The notes under the pieces: generated by a model
Told to the model about the DNA's origin: nothing
What the model saw: only the letters and a program-made list of their open reading frames with translations
The model's database searches: none
Shown: positions 32,285 to 40,636 of the stretch, one piece after another
How positions within the stretch are numbered: the first letter of the stretch is position 1
Layout: every line of letters starts with the position of its first letter
Made by a program: the position numbers and the translations under genes
Assembly: GCA_017626325.1 (NCBI GenBank)
Contig: JAGAIZ010000035.1
Span: forward strand, 1-50,539
From: Lachnospiraceae bacterium
GTDB taxonomy: Bacteria; Bacillota; Clostridia; Lachnospirales; Lachnospiraceae
DNA: 50,539 bases
Direction of reading: 5' to 3'

Positions 32285-34924
32285 ATGAAACAGTATGGTG
32301 TAAATGAACTGAGACGGATGTTCCTGGATTTTTTCGAGAGCAAGGGACATTTGAAGATGAAGAGCTTCTCTCTCGTGCCGCACAACGACAACAGCCTGTT
32401 GCTGATTAATTCCGGTATGGCGCCGTTAAAGCCTTATTTCACAGGGCAGGAGATTCCGCCGCGCAGGCGTGTGACAACCTGCCAGAAATGTATTCGTACC
32501 GGCGATTTGGAGAACGTGGGCAAGACGGCGAGACACGGTACGTTCTTCGAGATGCTCGGCAATTTCTCCTTCGGCGATTATTTCAAGCATGAGGCAATCG
32601 CGTGGAGCTGGGAATTTCTGACGAAGGTAGTAGGGCTGGATGAGAACAGACTCTATCCGTCTATCTATGAGAATGATGAGGAAGCCTTTGAAATCTGGAA
32701 TAAGGAAATCGGCATCGCGCCGGAGAGAATCTTCCGCTTCGGCAAGGAGGACAACTTCTGGGAGCATGGTTCGGGTCCCTGCGGTCCCTGTTCTGAGATT
32801 TACTATGACCGAGGTGAGAAATACGGCTGCGGTAAGCCCGGCTGTACCGTAGGCTGTGACTGCGACCGCTATATGGAGATCTGGAATAACGTATTTACCC
32901 AGTTTGATAATGACGGACACGGCAATTATACGGAGCTTACGCAGAAAAACATCGATACCGGTATGGGGCTTGAGAGACTGGCGAGCGTCGTACAGGATGT
33001 GGATTCTATCTTCGATGTGGATACGGTGCTGGCGCTTCGGACGAGAGTGTGCGAGATCGCGGGCGTGGAATATAAGAAGGATTATGACACGGACGTATCG
33101 ATCCGCATTATTACCGACCATATCCGTTCTGCAACCTTTATGATTTCAGACGGCATCCGTCCCAGCAATGAGGGCAGAGGCTATGTGCTCCGCCGTATTA
33201 TACGCCGCGCGGCGCGTCAGGGACGTAAGCTGGGCATTCAGGGAACCTTCCTGGCGGATTTGTCCAACACGGTTATCGAAGGCTCCAAAGACGGTTATCC
33301 GGAATTAGAGGAAAAGAAAGCGTTTATCTTCGCGCAGCTTACGACGGAGGAGAATGCGTTTAACAAGACCATCGACCAGGGCTTAAGCATTCTGGCAGGC
33401 ATGGAAGAGACGCTTTCCGGGGAAGGCAGGAAAGAGCTTTCCGGCGCGGATGCGTTTAAATTATATGATACCTATGGATTCCCTATTGATCTGACGAAGG
33501 AAATCCTGGAGGAAAAGGGCTTAACGGTAGATGAAGAGGGCTTTAATGCCTGCATGAAGGAGCAGAAGGAGAGAGCAAGAAGCGCCCGCAAGGTGTCTAA
33601 TTATATGGGCGCGGATGCAACGGTTTATGAGGAATTAGATGTTGCGCTGACGACAGAATTTGTGGGCTATGACCATCTGACTTACGATTCCAAAATCGCG
33701 GCGCTGACCACGGAGACAGAAGTGGCAGAGGTGCTGACAGACGGCGAGACAGGCTCTGTTATCGTACCCGAGACTCCTTTCTATGCCACTATGGGCGGTC
33801 AGGAAGGCGATATCGGTATTATCAAAGCAAAAGACGGAGAATTTGTGGTAGAGAATACCATAAAGGTAGTAGGCGGTAAGGTGGCCCATGTGGGACGTGT
33901 GGTCAAGGGTATGATTCGTGTAGGAGACGAGGTGTCTCTGGAAGTAGATCAGAACAGAAGAGCCGCTACCTGTAAGAATCACAGTGCGACTCATTTACTG
34001 CAGAAAGCGCTCCGGGAGGTGTTGGGCGATCATGTGGAGCAGTCCGGTTCCTATCAGGACGGGGAGAGAACCCGTTTTGACTTCTCCCATTCCCAGGCTA
34101 TGACCGCAGAGGAGCTTAAGAAGGTAGAGCAGATTGTCAATGAGAAGATCGCGCAGAATCTTCCTGTCGAGACGAGGGTCATGACTATAGAAGAGGCGAA
34201 GAAGACCGGAGCCATGGCACTGTTTGGTGAGAAATACGGCGAGACGGTGCGCGTGGTACAGATGGGTGATTTCTCCAAGGAATTCTGCGGCGGTACGCAT
34301 GTGGGAAATACCGGAGCCATCGGCTCCTTCAAGATTCTGTCCGAGTCCGGCGTAGCCGCCGGCGTGCGCCGTATCGAAGCGGTGACGGGCAGCAATGTGA
34401 CGGCCTACTATCAGAAGATGGAAGAAGAGCTGCAGGCGGTTGCCAAAGTGTTGAAAACCAATCCTTCTAATCTGTTGGAGCGTGCGGAACATCTGATGGC
34501 GGATATGAAAGCGCTGCAGAGCGAGAATGAATCCCTGAAGAGCAAGGCGGCCAAGGAAGCTCTGGGCGACGTAATGGATCAGGTGCAGGAGATTCATGGT
34601 GTGAAGCTCTTAGCCGCTAAGGTGGCCGGTGTGGATATGAACGGCCTGCGGGAGCTTGGCGATCAATTGAAAGAGAAGCTTGGCGAGGGCGTAGTCGTGC
34701 TCGTGTCCGATAAGGACGGCAAGGTAAATCTCATCGCTATGGCCACAGAAGGCGCGCTTGAAAAGGGCGCCCACGCAGGCAATCTGATCAAAGGCATCGC
34801 GGCGTTAGTAGGCGGTGGCGGCGGCGGCCGGCCGAACATGGCGCAGGCAGGAGGCAAGAACCCCGCTGGCATCGATGACGCCATTGCGGAGTGCGCGAAG
34901 GTGCTTGCAGGACAGCTTGCATAA
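32285..34924 (+). CDS. alaS: Alanyl-tRNA synthetase
   Basis: An 879-residue enzyme that charges tRNA-Ala and edits mischarged Ser/Gly. The class II core has RRVTTCQKCIRTGDLENVG and TFFEMLGNFSFGDYFK. The editing domain has the zinc residues in KNHSATHLLQKAL and FCGGTHVGNTGAIGSF. The C-terminal domain ends with GGGGGGRPNMAQAGG, as usual. The start has GAAAGG 13 bases ahead. It ends the long series from 24208; rpsU follows with its own promoter. Confidence 0.97.
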   Translation: MKQYGVNELRRMFLDFFESKGHLKMKSFSLVPHNDNSLLLINSGMAPLKPYFTGQEIPPRRRVTTCQKCIRTGDLENVGKTARHGTFFEMLGNFSFGDYFKHEAIAWSWEFLTKVVGLDENRLYPSIYENDEEAFEIWNKEIGIAPERIFRFGKEDNFWEHGSGPCGPCSEIYYDRGEKYGCGKPGCTVGCDCDRYMEIWNNVFTQFDNDGHGNYTELTQKNIDTGMGLERLASVVQDVDSIFDVDTVLALRTRVCEIAGVEYKKDYDTDVSIRIITDHIRSATFMISDGIRPSNEGRGYVLRRIIRRAARQGRKLGIQGTFLADLSNTVIEGSKDGYPELEEKKAFIFAQLTTEENAFNKTIDQGLSILAGMEETLSGEGRKELSGADAFKLYDTYGFPIDLTKEILEEKGLTVDEEGFNACMKEQKERARSARKVSNYMGADATVYEELDVALTTEFVGYDHLTYDSKIAALTTETEVAEVLTDGETGSVIVPETPFYATMGGQEGDIGIIKAKDGEFVVENTIKVVGGKVAHVGRVVKGMIRVGDEVSLEVDQNRRAATCKNHSATHLLQKALREVLGDHVEQSGSYQDGERTRFDFSHSQAMTAEELKKVEQIVNEKIAQNLPVETRVMTIEEAKKTGAMALFGEKYGETVRVVQMGDFSKEFCGGTHVGNTGAIGSFKILSESGVAAGVRRIEAVTGSNVTAYYQKMEEELQAVAKVLKTNPSNLLERAEHLMADMKALQSENESLKSKAAKEALGDVMDQVQEIHGVKLLAAKVAGVDMNGLRELGDQLKEKLGEGVVVLVSDKDGKVNLIAMATEGALEKGAHAGNLIKGIAALVGGGGGGRPNMAQAGGKNPAGIDDAIAECAKVLAGQLA

Positions 34925-34958
34925 ATCATAAAAATTTTTGCAAAAAAGGAAATAGTAG

Positions 34959-34986
34959 TTGACTCATAACCAAAATGTGGTATAAT
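34959..34986 (+). promoter_or_regulatory. Promoter for rpsU
   Basis: TTGACT (34959-34964), a 16-base spacer and a perfect TATAAT (34981-34986). A small TGTGT-GGAG-ACACA hairpin follows at 34995-35008, near the transcript start. Confidence 0.75.
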
Positions 34987-35081
34987 TTATGTTGTGTGTG
35001 GAGACACAGTGCGCGTAAGCGCATAAATAACCCAATCAGTCGAGTTACTTGTTAGGGACTGGAGGGAGGTCAGGTGCGAGA

Positions 35082-35258
35082 ATGTCAAACGTAATCGTTA
35101 AAGAAAACGAAACTTTAGATAGCGCTTTACGTCGTTTCAAGAGAAGCTGTGCGAAAGCCGGCATCCAGCAGGAGATTCGTAAGAGAGAGCATTACGAGAA
35201 GCCAAGCGTAAGACGTAAGAAGAAATCTGAAGCAGCAAGAAAACGTAAATACAACTAA
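35082..35258 (+). CDS. rpsU: 30S ribosomal protein S21
   Basis: A 58-residue basic protein of the small subunit, used at translation initiation. The sequence [20 protein letters not shown] followed by [20 protein letters not shown] is the standard S21 signature. The start is at 35082, with GGAGGGAGGT ahead; a longer reading from 35049 runs through that ribosome binding site. It is flanked by its own promoter and a strong terminator, so it is expressed alone. Confidence 0.97.
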   Translation: MSNVIVKENETLDSALRRFKRSCAKAGIQQEIRKREHYEKPSVRRKKKSEAARKRKYN

Positions 35259-35268
35259 GAAGTACATG

Positions 35269-35302
35269 AAACAGACCCGGAGACAATTTCGGGTCTGTTT
35301 TT
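35269..35302 (+). terminator. Terminator of rpsU
   Basis: ACAGACCCG (35271-35279) pairs with CGGGTCTGT (35290-35298), followed by TTTTTC. Confidence 0.88.
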
Positions 35303-35467
35303 CGTTTGCGCGCCCTGGCGCGCTCTGATGGGTGCGCCCGGCGGCGCACGTTTCTGCTTTCCTTCGCCGTACGGCGGTCAGAGCAAAGAAATTTATGATA
35401 AGAAAAGACATATCGTCTGTCCCATACAAATACATATAGTACAAAGAATGTGCGGGAGTGAGTTATC

Positions 35468-36655
35468 TTGGGGAAAATGACGAGACGTATCCTGACATGG
35501 GCTATAGCAGGGGTTATGATACTGCAGACGGGATTCCTGACCATATCTGTGACGGTACAGGCAGCGCCGGAGGTATCGACGCCGTCCTATATCGTGATGG
35601 AGGCCTCCACCGGACAGGTGATTTGCGAACAGGATGCGGATACACAGAGAAGTCCGGCGAGTATTACGAAGATCATGACGCTGCTGATTGTGTTTGAGCA
35701 CATAAAGAGCGGCAGAATCCATCTGGAGGATCAGGTGACGACAAGCGCCTATGCGAAGTCTATGGGCGGTTCCCAGGTTTTTCTGGAAGAGGGAGAGACG
35801 CAGACCTTGGAGACGATGATTAAGTGCATTGCAGTAGCGTCGGGGAATGATGCCAGCGTGGCAGTGGCGGAGTATATAGCGGGAAGTGAGTCAGAGTTTG
35901 TGAAGCTGATGAATGAGAAGGCAGAGACACTGGGGATGCAGAATACCCATTTCGAGGACTGCTGCGGGCTGACGGAATCGGATAACCATTATTCCTCGGC
36001 CAGAGACGTGGCTATTATGTCCAGGGAACTGATTACCAGGTATCCGGAGGTGTTCGATTATACCGGCATCTGGATGGAAGATATTGAGCATAAGACGGCT
36101 CAGGGAACCAGTACTTTTACCCTGGCCAGCACCAATAAACTGCTGAAGCAGTATGAGTGGACCACGGGGCTTAAGACGGGATCTACGTCGAAGGCGCTGT
36201 ATTGCCTGTCTGCTACAGCCAATAAGGATGGTATGGAACTGATCGCGGTGGTGATGGCAGCGCCGGATAATAAGACCAGATTTCAGGATGCGATGGCGCT
36301 TTTGAATTACGGCTACAGTGTCAGCCAGATGTATACGGACGAGAACAAGGACGCCCTGCCGCCTCAGAAGGTGTCGGGCGGAATCGAGGATACCGTGAAT
36401 TTGAGCTATGCGGGAACCTTTGAGTATCTGGACACCACAGGCAGCAATCTGAATGAGATTCAGAAGGAAATCAGTCTGCCGGATACGGTGGAGGCGCCTG
36501 TGGCGGAAGGGGACGCCGTCGGCGAGGCTGTTTATAAGCTGAATGGCACGAGAATCGGCAGCATATCCATTCTGGCAGCGCATGGTGTGGAGAAAGCCGG
36601 TTACAGAGATTATTACAAAAAAGTATGGGTACAGTACCTGATGAACAGGCAGTAG
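35468..36655 (+). CDS. D-alanyl-D-alanine carboxypeptidase (DacF/PBP5-like)
   Basis: 395 residues. Signal peptide up to about 32 (ILTWAIAGVMILQTGFLTIS). The penicillin-binding motifs are Ser65-x-x-Lys68 (SITK), SGN at 125-127 and KTG in GLKTGSTSKALY near 239. A C-terminal all-beta domain follows. It trims the terminal D-Ala from peptidoglycan stem peptides at the outer face of the membrane. The start may be TTG 35468 (GGGAGTG seven bases ahead) or ATG 35477. A second enzyme of the same family is encoded at 39160. Confidence 0.9.
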   Translation: MGKMTRRILTWAIAGVMILQTGFLTISVTVQAAPEVSTPSYIVMEASTGQVICEQDADTQRSPASITKIMTLLIVFEHIKSGRIHLEDQVTTSAYAKSMGGSQVFLEEGETQTLETMIKCIAVASGNDASVAVAEYIAGSESEFVKLMNEKAETLGMQNTHFEDCCGLTESDNHYSSARDVAIMSRELITRYPEVFDYTGIWMEDIEHKTAQGTSTFTLASTNKLLKQYEWTTGLKTGSTSKALYCLSATANKDGMELIAVVMAAPDNKTRFQDAMALLNYGYSVSQMYTDENKDALPPQKVSGGIEDTVNLSYAGTFEYLDTTGSNLNEIQKEISLPDTVEAPVAEGDAVGEAVYKLNGTRIGSISILAAHGVEKAGYRDYYKKVWVQYLMNRQ

Positions 36656-36684
36656 AACGGCGGCAGAGAACAAAAGTTCGCTGA

Positions 36685-36714
36685 TTGCGGGGGGACTGCT
36701 GTTTATGATATACT
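36685..36714 (+). promoter_or_regulatory. Candidate promoter for metallophosphoesterase-scp operon
   Basis: TTGCGG (36685-36690), 18-base spacer and TATACT (36709-36714), with TGA just before the -10. The leader has a CAGTTCCC/GGGAGCTG hairpin. Confidence 0.5.
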
Positions 36715-36795
36715 TTATAAGTTATATTGACAGTTCCCGTCTACAGGGAGCTGGCAGAATGACATGGCGGAAGAAGTCTGTGCGATGGGGGCGGT

Positions 36796-37653
36796 ATGAT
36801 AGAGGAAATCGTCATTTTCATAATTATCATATTTGTATTGTGTCTGCTTGTATCTGCGGCAGACTGCCATCGGTTTGTTACAGTGGAGTATGAGATCGTC
36901 TGTGATAAGCTGACCCGTCCCTGCAGGCTGGTCTTGCTGTCCGATCTGCATAATAAATCCTTTGGCAAAGAGAATGAGAAATTACTTAAGGCAATAGACG
37001 GTATATCTCCTGACGCGGTTTTGGTGGCGGGAGATATGCTGACAGCATCCGGGAATAAAGAGTACGGGACGGCGCTTGCCCTGATGAAGCGGCTGGCGTC
37101 CCGCTATAGAATCTATTACGGTATGGGGAATCACGAATACCGTCTGAAGCTGTATCCTGACCAGTATGGGGAAACCTATGAAGAGTATATGGCGGGACTT
37201 AAGGAGGCGGGCATTGCTCCGCTTGTGAACGAGAGTATTTATCTGCCGGAATATAATCTGTCTGTCTGCGGCGTGGAGATAGACCGGCGTTATTATCAGA
37301 GACTTCGCAGATATCCGATGGATTCCGGTTATCTGGCTGGGGTACTGGGGCAGCCTGAGACAGCGTCCTGCCAGCTTCTGATTGCGCACAATCCTGAGTA
37401 CTTCGAGGAGTATGCGGCATGGGGAGCGGATGTCGTGGTGTCGGGACATGTCCATGGCGGCATTATGAAGCTGCCGTTTCTGGGCGGCGTATTGTCTCCG
37501 GGTCTGACGCTTTTCCCAAGGTATGACGGGGGAAGGTTTGAGAAGGGGCGCACTACCATGATTTTGAGCAGAGGCCTGGGAACGCATACGGTTCCGCTTA
37601 GGATTTTTAATCCGGGAGAACTTGTTGTGATTCATTTGAAACCCGGCAAATAA
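36796..37653 (+). CDS. Membrane-anchored metallophosphoesterase
   Basis: 285 residues with one N-terminal membrane segment (IVIFIIIIFVLCLLVSA). The calcineurin-like motifs are complete: SDLHNKS (Asp50, His52), VAGDM (Asp80), GNHEY (Asn112, His113), and near 217 GHVHGG. The arrangement matches the YaeI/YkuE-type family, which act on phosphodiester or lipid phosphate substrates; the actual substrate is unknown. It starts at 36796 with GGGGGCGG ahead, and scpA follows after 20 bases. Confidence 0.88.
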   Translation: MIEEIVIFIIIIFVLCLLVSAADCHRFVTVEYEIVCDKLTRPCRLVLLSDLHNKSFGKENEKLLKAIDGISPDAVLVAGDMLTASGNKEYGTALALMKRLASRYRIYYGMGNHEYRLKLYPDQYGETYEEYMAGLKEAGIAPLVNESIYLPEYNLSVCGVEIDRRYYQRLRRYPMDSGYLAGVLGQPETASCQLLIAHNPEYFEEYAAWGADVVVSGHVHGGIMKLPFLGGVLSPGLTLFPRYDGGRFEKGRTTMILSRGLGTHTVPLRIFNPGELVVIHLKPGK

Positions 37654-37673
37654 GGGAGAAAGGACAGGCTGTT

Positions 37674-38456
37674 ATGGCGATTCCTGTAAAGCTTGAGGTG
37701 TTTGAGGGGCCTTTAGACCTGCTCTTGCATCTGATCGATAAGAACAAAGTGGATATCTATGACATCCCGATCGTGGAGATTACGGAGCAGTATCTGGATT
37801 ATATCAGGCAGATGGAAACCGAAGATATGAATGTCATGAGCGAATTCCTCGTTATGGCGGCGACCCTGATTGATATTAAATGTAAGATGCTTCTGCCGAA
37901 GGAAGTCAACGAAGAGGGCGAGGAAGAGGACCCGAGAGCGGAACTGGTAGAGAAGCTGTTAGAGTATAAGATGTGCAAATACATGTCCTATGAGCTTCGC
38001 GACCGTATGGTGGATGCGGAAAGGAGCCTGTATAAGCCGCCGACGCTCCCGAAGGAGGTTGCGGATTACAGACAGCCGGTAGATTATGAAGAACTGATCG
38101 GAGACATGACGCTGCATAAGCTTCATGAAATCTTCAAACAGATGATCAAGCGTCAGGAGGATAAGATCGACCCGGTCAGAAGCACTTTCGGACAGATTGA
38201 AAAAGATGAAATAGATATGGACTTAAAGACCACATTTGTGGAGGCTTATGTGCGCAGTCATAAGACATTCAGCTTCAGGAGACTGTTGGAGAAGCAGAAC
38301 AGCAAGATGGAAGTGATCGTCACCTTTCTGGTCATTCTGGAAATGATTAAGACGGGCAGGATCAGTATTGAACAGGAGGATACCTTCTCCGATATCATCA
38401 TTACGACCAGGGATACGGCGGACAATACGCCGACGAAGCTGACAAGCTTAGGTTAG
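37674..38456 (+). CDS. scpA: Segregation and condensation protein A
   Basis: A 260-residue kleisin that bridges the SMC heads in the bacterial condensin, needed for chromosome organisation. It starts with the canonical VFEGPLDLLLHLIDKNKVDI and VEITEQYLDYI, and ends with a winged-helix SMC-binding domain (VTFLVILEMIKTGRISIEQ). GAAAGG lies ten bases ahead of the ATG. scpB follows after 75 bases. Confidence 0.96.
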   Translation: MAIPVKLEVFEGPLDLLLHLIDKNKVDIYDIPIVEITEQYLDYIRQMETEDMNVMSEFLVMAATLIDIKCKMLLPKEVNEEGEEEDPRAELVEKLLEYKMCKYMSYELRDRMVDAERSLYKPPTLPKEVADYRQPVDYEELIGDMTLHKLHEIFKQMIKRQEDKIDPVRSTFGQIEKDEIDMDLKTTFVEAYVRSHKTFSFRRLLEKQNSKMEVIVTFLVILEMIKTGRISIEQEDTFSDIIITTRDTADNTPTKLTSLG

Positions 38457-38531
38457 CGCGGAAACGGCGGTCAGGGGAAGAAGAGATACGGCGTAAGCAC
38501 GCCGCCTGAGAGAAAGGCATGGTTTGGCAGT

Positions 38532-39101
38532 ATGGACAAAAATAAGGCAAAGGCAGTATTGGAGGCAGTCTTATTCACGATGGGGGATTCCGTGGAAATA
38601 GACAAGCTTGCCGATGTGATCGAGGAAGACAAGAAGACGACAAAGGCGCTCTTAGAGGAGATGGAGAAGGAGTACCAGAAGAAAAACAGAGGTATCGGGC
38701 TGACTACGCTTAACGATTCCGTGCAGCTTTGCACGAAGGGAGAGCTGTATGAATATCTGATCAAGATCGCCAAGGCGCCAAAGAAATTCGTGCTGACGGA
38801 TACGCTGCTTGAGACGCTGTCCATTATAGCCTACAAGCAGCCGGTTACGAGACTGGAGATTGAGAAGATCAGAGGAGTCAGTTGCGATCACGCGGTGAAC
38901 AAGCTTCTGGAATTCGATCTGATTACGGAAGTGGGAAGGATGGACGCGCCGGGACGTCCCCTGTTATTTGGAACTACGGAACAGTTCTTAAGGAGCTTTG
39001 GCGTAAAGAGCATCGAGGAACTGCCGGAACTGAACGCGGTGCAGATTGAAGAGTTTAAACAGCAGGCGGAATCGGAAGTGCAGTTGCAACTGGATATCTG
39101 A
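38532..39101 (+). CDS. scpB: Segregation and condensation protein B
   Basis: A 189-residue protein with two winged-helix domains that dimerises and binds ScpA. Typical sequence includes EAVLFTMGDSVEIDKLADVI, LETLSIIAYKQPVTRLEIEK and GRPLLFGTTEQFL. The start is preceded by AGAAAGGCATGG, 14 bases from the GG of AAAGG to the ATG. A strong terminator follows at 39123-39173. Confidence 0.96.
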   Translation: MDKNKAKAVLEAVLFTMGDSVEIDKLADVIEEDKKTTKALLEEMEKEYQKKNRGIGLTTLNDSVQLCTKGELYEYLIKIAKAPKKFVLTDTLLETLSIIAYKQPVTRLEIEKIRGVSCDHAVNKLLEFDLITEVGRMDAPGRPLLFGTTEQFLRSFGVKSIEELPELNAVQIEEFKQQAESEVQLQLDI

Positions 39102-39122
39102 ATACATAAGTGTCAAAAGAAT

Positions 39123-39177
39123 GCATATATATTAACGAGAATGTTGCGAGAGTTAATGTATGTGCTTTTTTTTATTT
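39123..39177 (+). terminator. Terminator after scpB
   Basis: GCATATATATTAAC (39123-39136) pairs with GTTAATGTATGTGC (39152-39165), 14 bp with two G-U pairs, followed by eight T. It covers the ATG at 39160. Confidence 0.85.
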
Positions 39178-40485
39178 CTGATTTGTTCTGCAGGGGTTCT
39201 GGGTTTTGTTTTGCTCTTTTCCATCAGTTATAGTTCTGCGAAAGAAACGGCTGCGCGCTGTAGAATAATATTGGTGATTATGATGTCCGTACTGGCATGT
39301 TCCCTGACACCTCAGACTGTGGCCATGGCAAAGGAAGAGAAGGAAGAATTGAAGCTGTATGCGCAGGCGGCTGTTCTCATGGATGCGGATTCCGGCAGGG
39401 TGCTCTATGGGAAGAACGCAGGGGAAGTGCTGCCAATGGCAAGCACCACCAAGATTATGACTTGTATTCTGGCACTGGAATACGGCAATCTGGATGAAAC
39501 CGTGGAGGTCTCTTCTTATGCGGCGGGTATGCCCAAGGTTAAGCTGTACGTAAGGCAGGGAGAGAAATACCGGCTGGGGGATCTGCTGTATTCCCTGATG
39601 CTTGAGTCTCATAATGATTCCGCTGTGGTGATTGCGGAAGCGGTGGGAGGAAGCGTGGAAGACTTCGCTGCCATGATGAACCAGAAAGCAAGGGATATCG
39701 GCTGCTATGACTCGTATTTTATTACCCCTAATGGATTGGATGCGGTCGTGAATGACAACGGCAGGATCCATTCCACCACGGCCGAGGATCTTGCGAGAAT
39801 TATGGCGTACTGCGTGACGGATTCGCCGATGAAGGATAAATTTCTGGAGATTACGAGGACGGTCAGCTATGATTTTACGGATGCTTCGGGGACAAGAAGC
39901 TTTCATTGCAATAACCATAACGCGTTTCTGGGGATGATGAAGGAAGCGCTTTCAGGTAAGACAGGGTTTACCAACAATGCCGGATACTGCTATGTGGGCG
40001 CTGTGGAGAGCGAGGGCAGAATCTTTACGGTGGCGCTTCTTGCCTGCGGGTGGCCTAACAACAAGACATACAAATGGAGCGATATGAAAAAGCTGGCTTC
40101 TTATGGTATGGAGCGCTATCAGTACCGCGATATCTACGAGAAGAAAACGTTCCCTGATATTCCGGTGGCAAACGGCATAGCGGGAGAAAACGCGTCGCCG
40201 TATGAATCCGCCACGGCCGGCGTGTGTCTGGATGACGGCGGCGAAAAGGAAATACGGTATCTGCTGTGTGAGGATGACAAGATAGAGGTCACAACGCAGA
40301 TAGCACAGACGCTGGAAGCACCGGTGGCGGAGAAGACAGAGGTCGGCGCGGTTTCCTATTACCTGAACGGGAATCTGATCAGACGGTATCCGATTGTCAC
40401 GCAGGGAGAAGTGAAGGAACGTACCTTCGGATACCTGTGCAGATATATTCTGGAATTGTTTTTATGCTGCAGGCAGACGTGGTAG
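39160..40485 (+). CDS. D-alanyl-D-alanine carboxypeptidase, second copy
   Basis: Up to 441 residues. Motifs STTKIM (Ser-x-x-Lys), SHND (SxN) and SGKTGFTNNAGYC (KTG) mark a low-molecular-weight penicillin-binding protein that trims peptidoglycan stem peptides. The start is uncertain. ATG 39160 lies in the terminator of scpB, and its first 25 residues are encoded by the T-run and following DNA. A TTG at 39211, or TTG 39271/ATG 39280, would leave the signal peptide around IILVIMMSVLACSL, cleaved after AMA. The C-terminus ends with a hydrophobic patch (LCRYILELFLCC) that may hold the membrane. Confidence 0.85.
   Translation: MCFFLFLICSAGVLGFVLLFSISYSSAKETAARCRIILVIMMSVLACSLTPQTVAMAKEEKEELKLYAQAAVLMDADSGRVLYGKNAGEVLPMASTTKIMTCILALEYGNLDETVEVSSYAAGMPKVKLYVRQGEKYRLGDLLYSLMLESHNDSAVVIAEAVGGSVEDFAAMMNQKARDIGCYDSYFITPNGLDAVVNDNGRIHSTTAEDLARIMAYCVTDSPMKDKFLEITRTVSYDFTDASGTRSFHCNNHNAFLGMMKEALSGKTGFTNNAGYCYVGAVESEGRIFTVALLACGWPNNKTYKWSDMKKLASYGMERYQYRDIYEKKTFPDIPVANGIAGENASPYESATAGVCLDDGGEKEIRYLLCEDDKIEVTTQIAQTLEAPVAEKTEVGAVSYYLNGNLIRRYPIVTQGEVKERTFGYLCRYILELFLCCRQTW
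39206..39234 (+). promoter_or_regulatory. Candidate promoter for second carboxypeptidase gene
   Basis: TTGTTT (39206-39211), 17-base spacer and TATAGT (39229-39234). It lies inside the longest reading of the next gene and, if used, forces a start downstream of about 39240. Confidence 0.4.
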
Positions 40486-40493
40486 AAAAAGGG

Positions 40494-40520
40494 AGCGAAT
40501 ATTCGCTAAGAATTTGTATT
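40494..40520 (+). terminator. Palindrome AGCGAATATTCGCT after carboxypeptidase gene
   Basis: A perfect 14-base palindrome (40494-40507) is followed after about ten bases by seven T. It could be a weak terminator, or an operator for the next operon. Confidence 0.4.
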
Positions 40521-40555
40521 TTTTTGAAAAATGGCTAGTCGAGATACGGAATCTG

Positions 40556-40586
40556 TGCTATACTACATTCGTGTGCTGTGCCACAC
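40556..40586 (+). promoter_or_regulatory. Extended -10 promoter and GTGTG/CACAC dyad of decarboxylase operon
   Basis: TGC-TATACT (TATACT at 40559-40564) forms an extended -10; no good -35 is present. The dyad GTGTG-CTGTGC-CACAC (40571-40586) starts six bases later, over the expected transcript start. Confidence 0.55.
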
Positions 40587-40636
40587 AATAATAATGTTTT
40601 AATTATTTAATATTATGATAAATGGAGGGCTGAAAA

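Noticed and set aside
15286-35355. GC-rich GGCGCGCC and GTGCGCC/GGCGCAC hairpins near 15286 and 35325 as a mobile repeat
   Set aside because: Only short cores are shared, with no common flanks or length. They look like ordinary GC-rich hairpins next to terminators.
36705-36893. Small plus-strand frame of 62 codons before the metallophosphoesterase gene
   Set aside because: It overlaps the start and first 30 codons of the metallophosphoesterase in another frame, has no ribosome binding site and lies over the promoter and leader hairpin.
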